In this document: positions 57,934-64,000 of the stretch, in pieces
Numbering within the stretch: the stretch's first letter is position 1
Layout of the letters: every line of letters starts with the position of its first letter
Assembly: GCA_024703855.1 (NCBI GenBank)
Contig: CP087965.1
Coordinates: 814,001-878,000 of the forward strand
Length of the DNA stretch: 64,000 nucleotides
Direction of reading: 5' to 3'
Source: Polaromonas sp. P2-4
Lineage (GTDB): Bacteria > Pseudomonadota > Gammaproteobacteria > Burkholderiales > Burkholderiaceae_C
Translations under genes and position numbers: made by a program
The notes under the pieces: generated by a model
What the model was told of the DNA's origin: nothing
Database searches by the model: none
What the model saw: the letters and a program-made list of their open reading frames with translations, nothing else

Positions 57934-58392
57934 TTAGCGGTCGGTAGCAGGGGGCATCGATGGCTGCAGTTCGACAAGGGCGGTGCCATAGCCCACCAGG
58001 CTGCCATGCGCCTTCAGCATTGACGCCACGACACCCGCCTGCGGTGCAGCGACCGGCAGCAGCAGTGCGCCGATCTGCAACAGTCCCACCGTCTGCCCCG
58101 CCTGCACCTGCGCGCCGGGAGGAGCCAGCGGTGTCCCTCGCAGAGGATGGTGGTGCAGGAATATGCCAACCGATGACGCCACCGCCGGCGGTGTGGCAGG
58201 TACTGCCGAAGCGGCAACAGAGACTGGCACCGGAGCCCCTGCATGACCCTGCAGCTCTTCACACACATAGTTTTCTGGTACGGCGTCGTCGCGCCGCAGG
58301 CGAACGTGCCCTTGCGGCGTGCACAGCTCCAGCAAGCCGATGTCGGTGCCGGCCAGCCACGCCGCCAGTTGTTGAAGTTCCGCAGTCATCAT
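57934..58392 (-). CDS. Biotin-carrier-like protein lacking the biotinyl lysine
   Basis: Intact 152-residue protein. The N-terminal helix and strand (LQQLAAWLAGTDIGLLEL, GHVRLRRDD) align with the AccB at 61932 ([22 protein letters not shown]). A Pro/Ala linker and a C-terminal biotinyl/lipoyl-like barrel (PPGAQVQAGQTVGLLQIGAL) follow. At the site where AccB has EAMKV this protein has QIGALLLPV: no lysine, so it cannot be biotinylated. The only lysine is in SMLKAHG. Possibly a structural or regulatory carrier paralogue. Three bases separate it from pxpC. Confidence 0.8.
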   Translation of the reverse strand: MMTAELQQLAAWLAGTDIGLLELCTPQGHVRLRRDDAVPENYVCEELQGHAGAPVPVSVAASAVPATPPAVASSVGIFLHHHPLRGTPLAPPGAQVQAGQTVGLLQIGALLLPVAAPQAGVVASMLKAHGSLVGYGTALVELQPSMPPATDR

Positions 58393-58395
58393 GGG

Positions 58396-59384
58396 TCAGT
58401 TCCTGCCACATTGCCAGCGATGAAGGCCGGCCAGCCGCCGCACCTCATCCAGCCAGCCTTGCAATTCATCCAGCGCGGCCACGGCGTCATCCCAGGCGGT
58501 TTCAATGAAGCGCACCCGACTGCCGATGGGTGCCTGGCCCAGTCGCCAAAGGTCGGCCTCGATCACCGTGCCAAATTTGGGGTAGCCCCCGAGGGCTGGG
58601 CATCGCGCATCTGAATGATGGGCTGGCCGCCGGACGGCACCTGGATCACGCCCGGCACGATGCCGTGCGAGCGCATTTCCGTGGGCTGGATGGGCGTCAG
58701 GGTTTCGCCCGCCAGTCGGTAGCCGTAACGATCGCTTTGCGGGGTGATCTTCCATTCGCCGGCCCAGAATGCCGCGCGAGGCTTCCTGATAAGACAGATA
58801 TTCAGCTGCGGGCAGCACCCGCATGGCGGCCACCCCGTCCACCTGCAACGGCAGAGCCAGCGCGGGGGAACAAGTCCGAAGCCGGTCGGGCAGGTGTCCG
58901 TGCCCGGCGCGGCGGCCCGCAGCACATCACCCTGCCGCAGGGCTCGCCCGTCGTGGCCGCCGAACGCACCGCGCAGCTGGGTGCTTCGCGACCCCAAGAC
59001 ATCGGGTACATCCACGCCGCCGCCCAGGCACAGGTAGGCGCGACTCGCACGCCAAATGCCCGCCTGCTGCGGCGGGTTCAATGTCAGCACCTGCCCGGCA
59101 CGCGCCCGGTAGCTCCACCACGGAAGGAGAGGCGTGTCGTCCAGCCGGGCCACGCAGTCTGCACCGGTGAGCGCAAAAGCGCAGTCCTCGACAAAGCGGG
59201 CCACAAAGGGGAACACTGGCACCTCGACGCCGGCAGCATTGACTTCGTTGCCAAGCAACAGGTTGCCCGCAGCCAGCGCCAGCGGATCCATCGCGCCCGC
59301 AGTGCCAACGCCCCAGCGCAGGCTGCCGGTGCGGCCCAGATCCTGAATGGTTGAAAGCGCAGCGGAGGAAAGAACTTCGATCAT
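58396..59384 (-). CDS. pxpC: 5-oxoprolinase subunit C / carboxyltransferase-like (three frame breaks)
   Basis: About 330-residue KipA/AHS2 protein: MIEVLSSAALSTIQDLGRTG, VGTAGAMDPLALAAGNLLLG and AYLCLGGGVDVPDVLGSRST; later TEMRSHGIVPGVIQVPSGGQ and GGYPKFGTVIEADLWRLGQA, all AHS2 hallmarks. The frame shifts near 58858, 58770 and 58590. AHS2 with AHS1 forms the carboxyltransferase part of urea carboxylase as well as PxpBC. The ATG at 59384 overlaps the pxpB stop (ATGA). Confidence 0.82.
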
Positions 59385-60069
59385 CGAACAATGCCTTCGA
59401 CGCAAAAACGGATCATGTCGCCTGGCCGCAACACGGCCGGCGGATCTTGCGACGGGTCGAAAAAGACATGACAGTGCTGCCAATGGTGTTCCACCCGCTC
59501 GGACCGGCCGAGGCCGATACGCCGGTTTGCGCGCCGCCGATGGAGACAGCACCGCCTGGAATGCTCAGCACCGGCACCTTGCGCCGGGGCGTGGCGATGC
59601 GCGGATCCATGCCGCCCAGGTAGCAATAGCCGGGGTGGCTGCCCAGCGCGTACACCGGGTAGAGCGGTGCGCTGTGCAGCGTAACAATCTCGTCCACGCT
59701 CAGGCCGGTGTGTGCCACCACGTCAGCCATGTGCGGGCCGCCCTCGCCGCCGTAGACCACAGGCAGCTCAATCACGCGGCCTTCCAGCGGCAGCGGCTGG
59801 GCCGCCTCCCAGGCCGACAACAGGCGGTCTTGCAGACCCGCCAGTTCCGCGTGATCACGCGGCGGACGGGCAAAGGTCAGCATCAGGTTGTTCATGCCGG
59901 GGACCGCCTCGCGCACCTCCGGCCACCCCTGGGCCTCGTGCGCCAACGCCCAGATGCGCTGCTGTGGCGCCAGATCCAGCGCGCCGGGGGCTTCGAACAA
60001 CAACGCGCTCGTGCCCAGCAGGCTGATGGAGGGACGCTGTGCGCTCAAAGCCAAAGCAGGCGCCTTCAT
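59381..60069 (-). CDS. pxpB: 5-oxoprolinase subunit B / AHS1 (one frame break)
   Basis: About 229-residue KipI/AHS1 protein. LLGTSALLFEAPGALDLAPQ; VVYGGEGGPHMADVVAHTGL; the signature LGSHPGYCYLGGMDPRIATP; and VPVLSIPGGAVSIGGAQTGV. One T is missing in the run near 59468; corrected, the end is RPGDMIRFCVEGIVR with TGA at 59381 overlapping pxpC. The start ATGA overlaps the accC stop. Confidence 0.85.
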
Positions 60070-61417
60070 GCCGCACTCCTTTCCTTCAGCCAGCGCTCCA
60101 GGTGGTGGATGTCAACGCCGCCCTGGGCAAAGCCTGCGTCACGCAAGATCTCGCGGTGCAGCGGCAGGTTGGTGGCGATACCCTCGACCTGCATCTCGGA
60201 CAGCGCCAGACGCATGCGCGCCAGCGCGTCCTCGCGGGAGCTGCCATGCACGATGAGCTTGGCGATCATGGAGTCGTAGTACGGCGGCACACGGTAGCCC
60301 GCACTGGCATGGGAATCCACCCGCACGCCGAAGCCGCCCGGCACCTGCCAGCCGGTAATGCGCCCCGCGCGGGAGCGAACGTTTCAGGGTTCTCGGCGTT
60401 GATGCGGCACTCCAGCGCGTGACCCTGGCAGCCCACATCGGCCTGCTTTAGCGCCAGCCGCTCGCCGCGCGCCACGCGGATCTGCTGCTGCACGATGTCG
60501 ATGCCGGTAGTCATCTCGGTCACCGGGTGCTCCACCTGAAGCCGCGTGTTCATCTCGATGAAATAAAACGCGCCTTTTTCGTACAGGAATTCGAAGGTGC
60601 CGACGCCGCAGTAGCCAATCTGCCGGCAGGCGCCAGCGCAGCGCTCACCCACCTCGGCGATCAGCGCAGGGTCAATGCCCGACGCAGGCGCTTCCTCCAG
60701 CACCTTCTGATGGCGGCGCTGCAGCGAGCAGTCCCGGCTGCCCAGCCACAGCGCGTTGCCGTGGCTGTCCGCCAGCACCTGGATCTCGACGTGCCGCGGG
60801 TGAAGCAGGAATTTCTCAATGTAGACCTCCGGGTTGCCGAAGGCCCGGCGTGCCTCCTCGCGGGTAAGCGCCAGCGCGTCGAGCAGCGCCCCCGCCTCCT
60901 GCACCACGCGCATGCCACGCCCACCACCGCCACCGGCGGCCTTGATGATCACGGGGTAGCCGATCTCGCTCGCAATGGCGCGAACGGCGTCCGCATCGCC
61001 GGGCAGCGCCCCGTCTGGCCCCGGGACGCAGGGCACGCCAGACTGGCGCATCGCGCGCTTGGCCGCCACCTTGTCGCCCATGGTACGAATACAAGCGGCA
61101 CTGGGGCCAATGAAAGTGAGGCCGGCCTGCTCGACGCGTTCGGCAAAGCCCGCGTTTTCCGACAGGAATCCATAGCCCGGGTGAATGGCCTGCGCGCCGC
61201 TGACTTCCGCAGCGAACAGGATGGCTGCCTGATTCAGGTAGCTCTGCCCCGGCGAGGCCGGGCCGATGCACAGCGCCTGGTCAGCCTGGCGCACGTAGAC
61301 AGCGTCGCGATCGGCCTCGGAATGCACCGCGACCGTGTGCAGGCCCAAGCCACGACAGGCACGCTGGATACGCAAGGCTATTTCACCCCGGTTGGCGATC
61401 AGTACCGTGTCAAACAT
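60066..61417 (-). CDS. accC: Biotin carboxylase subunit (AccC-like, one frame break)
   Basis: About 450-residue ATP-grasp enzyme carboxylating biotin with ATP and bicarbonate. [40 protein letters not shown], the glycine-rich [54 protein letters not shown] and [15 protein letters not shown]. Frame break near 60372; the C-terminus [20 protein letters not shown] is normal. This is a second copy, dedicated to the pxp operon, not the fatty-acid accBC. Overlaps accB by eight bases. Confidence 0.88.
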
Positions 61418-61932
61418 GAGTGCCCTCTGCGGCGTTACCACTTGCACTGCCGAAGCGGAACAGCGGCTGTCCGGCCTCAACCTCCTGCCCGGAGTTGACA
61501 AGTATGTCCTGTACGGTTACGTCTTGCTCGGCACGGACTTCGTTGAAGACCTTCATGGCTTCGATCACGCACAGCGTTTGGCCGGCCTTGACGGCCTGGC
61601 CGACCGTCACGAATGGTGCCTCGTCAGGCGAGGGCCGAAGGTGGACGACGCCATAAAGCGGCGCTGCGAGCTCGGCCGGGAACACGACTGACGAGGCCGT
61701 GGCTGGGGCAGCCGTGGTGGTGGCCGCAGCCGCGGACGAGGGATGCGAACTGGATGCAGGGGCGGCTGCCGGAAACCGCGCCGCATCGGCCCTGCTCCGC
61801 GCTTCGGGAGGCAGCCGCAAGTGCAGACTGCTTCACCAGCCGCAATGTTTCGCCATTGTGGCTGTACTCCAGCTCGGACAGGTCCGATGCCGCCAGCGCG
61901 TCGATAAGCGCCTTGATCTGTTGCTGGTCCAT
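61410..61932 (-). CDS. accB: Biotin carboxyl carrier protein (AccB-like, one frame break)
   Basis: About 174 residues. N-terminal [20 protein letters not shown], a long Ala/Ser/Thr/Pro linker ([20 protein letters not shown]), then the biotinyl barrel [20 protein letters not shown] with [15 protein letters not shown], where the AMK lysine takes biotin. Frame break near 61805 inside the linker. First gene of the operon, 120 bases downstream of box 3. Confidence 0.85.
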
Positions 61933-62031
61933 GTCTGCCTATTCACCTCCGGGACCTGGGATCCCTCTGCTGTCGGCATGCTCCGCGAACATGTACCGGC
62001 AAGCATGAAAGGTAACTGGCGATGCACCGCA

Positions 62032-62075
62032 AAGCCAAGACGGAATAGCTGTGAGGCGATAAGGGGGGCTTATGA
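62032..62075 (-). promoter_or_regulatory. Nac/LysR-type box 3 (accB-pxp operon)
   Basis: GCCAAGACGGAATAGCTGTG then AGGCG and ATAAG-GGGGG-CTTAT (62059-62073). It overlaps the lysR stop codon (62070-62072) and lies about 130 bp upstream of the accB start. Confidence 0.7.
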
Positions 62076-63016
62076 CATCGTTTGCAGGTCGGGCGCCACC
62101 GTTGTCACGCCGACACTACCGGCCAGGTCGACCACGAGTTCCAGCAGGATGTCCTTGACGGCCTGCGCCGGCTCGGACAACGGCAGGTGGTCCGATTGGC
62201 ACAGCGCCAGCGGCGCCTCGATCACCGGCTCCACAATGCGGCATTGCCAGGCACCGCAAGCGGCCACCACCTCACGCGCCATCGAGGCCGGCAGGATGGT
62301 GGCCCCCAGCCCGTCGGCGATGACCGCCGTGAGCGTGAAGGCCGATTCGATCCTCGGCCACCACGCGGGGCCAAGCCCAAGCCCAGGCCCATGAATGCCT
62401 CGTTGACGAGCTTGCGCACGATGTTGTACGGGCGCGGCAAAAACAGCTCCATGTCGCGCAGGTCGCTCAGCCGCACCGGTTCCGCCGGTATCGGCATGGA
62501 AGCCGGACCGACCAGGAACAGGGGCTCCTTGAGCAGCGGCAGGAACGACAAGCCGTGAATGGCCTTGTCGCCGTAGAGCACGGCCAGGTCCATCCGGCCA
62601 TTCATGATCAGTTCGGACAGCGTAATGCCGTAGTTCTCGTTCAGGTAGAGCAACACGCCGGGGTGGCGGGCCCGCACTGTGCGCAGCAAAGGCAGCGCCA
62701 ATGCCGAGGCAGCGGTGCCCGGCGCCAACCCCACCGAGACCTGGCCCGAAAGGCCACGTCCCGCGGCTTGCATATCCGCCAGGGCCTGATCACACTGGCG
62801 CAGGATGATTTGCGCATGGCGGTACAGCACCTTGCCCGCCTCGGTTGGCGTGACGCCGCGCTTGGTGCGCACGAGCAGTTGCTGGCGGACCTCTCCTTCC
62901 AGCGTGGCAAGCTGTTGGCTCAAGGCCGGTTGGGCAATGTAGAGCACTTCGGCGGCCTGGGTCAGGCTGCCGATGTCCACGATCTTCACAAAATATTTGA
63001 GTCGTCGGAGGTTCAC
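62070..63016 (-). CDS. LysR family regulator, Nac-like (one frame break)
   Basis: About 316 residues. The N-terminal helix-turn-helix region MNLRRLKYFVKIVDIGSLTQ, AAEVLYIAQPALSQQLATLE and LLVRTKRGVTPTEAGKVLY closely matches enterobacterial Nac (nitrogen assimilation control) by memory. The effector region has GLAPGTAASALALPLLRTVR and ELFLPRPYNIVRKLVNEAF, then AVKDILLELV near the end. Frame break near 62375 (between GLGLG and WWPRIESAFTLTAVIADG). Transcribed toward the pxp operon. Nac binds ATA-N9-TAT, the pattern found upstream of four units here. Confidence 0.85.
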
Positions 63017-63124
63017 GCCTCTCCCCGCAAGAAAATTTCAAGCTTACCACTGAGTCAGGTGTGCTCGCCAGCGTGCAAACCCCGAACCCATCCTGTTCGG
63101 CCATGACGACCGCAACGGCGCACC

Positions 63125-63139
63125 ATAAGCTCCACCTAT
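63125..63139. promoter_or_regulatory. Nac/LysR-type site 4 (lysR/aminotransferase gap)
   Basis: ATAAGCTCCACCTAT fits ATA-N9-TAT with one half-site (ATAAG) identical to boxes 1-3. It lies midway in the 215-bp divergent gap, 93 bp before the aminotransferase GTG and 109 bp from the lysR start. The longer GCCAA...CTGTGA block is absent. Confidence 0.5.
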
Positions 63140-63231
63140 TGAACCAGACCAAACTCATCTTGGCGACATCGCCTGCCTGCGCGTACCGTTACGTCTGCCC
63201 GCTCTTTCTCTACTGCCCAAAGGAAACCACA

Positions 63232-64000
63232 GTGACCAGCTCCCGTATCGCCGCCCGCGTGCGCTGCATCAAACCATCGCCCAGCACGTCCGCCGCCGAC
63301 CGTGCCAACGAACTGCGCCGCCAGGGAAAATCGATCGTCAACCTGGTGGTGGGCGAGCCCGACTTCGACACACCGCTGCACATCCGCCAGGCCGCGGCTG
63401 CGGCGATGGACCGGGGCGAAACGCGCTACACGCTGATGGCCGGCACGGTGGCGTTGCGCCAGGCCATCGCCGCCAAGCTTGAGCGCGAAAACGGCCTCAC
63501 GTATGCACTGAACGAGATCATCGCCACCAGCGGCGCCAAGAGCGCGATCTACAGCGCGTTTGCGATCACGCTGGAGCCGGGCGACGAAGTCATCGTGCCG
63601 GCACCGTACTGGGTGTCGTATCCCGACATGGTGCTGGCTTGCGACGGCACGCCCGTGACCGTGGCCTGCCCCGAGGAAAACGGCTTCAAGATCACGCCCG
63701 AACAGCTGGCCGCCGCCATCACGCCGAAGACCCGCTGGTTGCTGATCAACTCGCCGAGCAACCCGACCGGCGCGAGCTACACCACGGACGAGTACCGCGC
63801 GCTGGCCAAGGTGCTGGCCAAACACCCGCAGGTGCTGGTGATGACCGACGACATCTACGAGCACATCCGTTTCGACGGCCAGCGCACGCCGCACTTCCTG
63901 CAGGCCGCGCCCGAGCTGCGCGATCGCACGCTGGCGATCAACGGCGTGTCCAAGACTTACGCCATGACCGGCTGGCGTATCGGCTGGGTGGCCGGCCCGC
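63232..64000 (+). CDS. Class I/II aminotransferase, aspartate aminotransferase-like (partial, runs off window)
   Basis: 256 codons from GTG 63232 (AAAGGAAACC upstream), cut by the window end. PLP fold-type I: GKSIVNLVVGEPDFDTPLHI, RYTLMAGTVALRQAIAAKLE, PGDEVIVPAPYWVSYPDMVL, LLINSPSNPTGASYTTDEYR, DDIYEHIRFDGQ and the cofactor lysine in NGVSKTYAMTGWRIGW. AatA-like enzymes move amino groups between aspartate, glutamate and other amino acids to 2-oxo acids. Divergent from the Nac-like regulator, so it probably processes the amino acid released by the pxp system. The frame is clean. Confidence 0.85.
   Translation, partial: MTSSRIAARVRCIKPSPSTSAADRANELRRQGKSIVNLVVGEPDFDTPLHIRQAAAAAMDRGETRYTLMAGTVALRQAIAAKLERENGLTYALNEIIATSGAKSAIYSAFAITLEPGDEVIVPAPYWVSYPDMVLACDGTPVTVACPEENGFKITPEQLAAAITPKTRWLLINSPSNPTGASYTTDEYRALAKVLAKHPQVLVMTDDIYEHIRFDGQRTPHFLQAAPELRDRTLAINGVSKTYAMTGWRIGWVAGP

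Noticed and set aside
59347..61498. Plus-strand open frames opposite pxpB, pxpC and accC
   Set aside because: Shadows of the real minus-strand genes, which carry clear family motifs.

Overview
The window looks like a chromosomal segment of a betaproteobacterium of the family Comamonadaceae (Polaromonas/Rhodoferax/Acidovorax type). This rests on the housekeeping order purM - AI-2E permease - hda - HAD phosphatase - pcnB - folK, the divergent murJ/rpsT pair, the PA2779/PA2778 and SirB1 genes, and dispersed repeats of a kind I associate with this family. GC is high, with a less GC-rich, partly decayed accessory stretch at about 5.2-18.5 kb. About 45 genes or segments show single-base (sometimes two-base) frame breaks, mostly beside short homopolymers or GC dinucleotide runs. 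They occur even in essential genes (purM, murJ, folK, accC-like), so most are probably sequencing or assembly errors. I therefore annotate whole genes across them and mark genuine remnants separately.

Layout. 0.1-5.2 kb: MaoC, SDR, MATE and MFS transporters with a MarR regulator, and a divergent PaaI-like thioesterase. 5.4-10.5 kb: IS110 fragment, then a complete branched-chain amino-acid-type ABC transporter (binding protein, LivH, LivM, LivG, LivF). 10.5-14.9 kb: degraded zone with sixA, an indolepyruvate oxidoreductase fragment and an AraC regulator. 14.9-18.3 kb: Crp/Fnr regulator divergent from a nitroreductase and acyl-CoA synthetase operon. 18.5-24.4 kb: gloA, Entner-Doudoroff edd-eda with an upstream palindromic operator, an OmpA-like protein, chaC, a MITE-like element, a MobA-like transferase and pdxH. 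24.7-33.6 kb: polyol operon (ABC importer, mannitol dehydrogenase, SDR polyol dehydrogenase, AraC activator, xylulokinase); its products can feed the nearby central sugar genes. 33.6-48.9 kb: housekeeping block with an inserted nucleotidyltransferase gene preceded by a perfect 30-bp palindrome.

49-64 kb: the most interesting part. A polar amino-acid ABC transporter operon, a TRAP transporter operon and an accB-accC-pxpB-pxpC-(second carrier)-pxpA operon all run leftward. Each is preceded by a near-identical block containing ATAAG-N5-CTTAT. A LysR regulator closely resembling Nac (nitrogen assimilation control) and an aminotransferase lie at the right end, with a fourth ATA-N9-TAT site between them. 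I infer a nitrogen-responsive regulon for import and biotin/ATP-dependent opening of a lactam or amide, followed by transamination. The carboxylase-like machine has two carrier proteins, one of which lacks the biotinyl lysine. An SDR/pxpA segment has been partly duplicated around the TRAP genes, with an IS4 transposase fragment at one junction.
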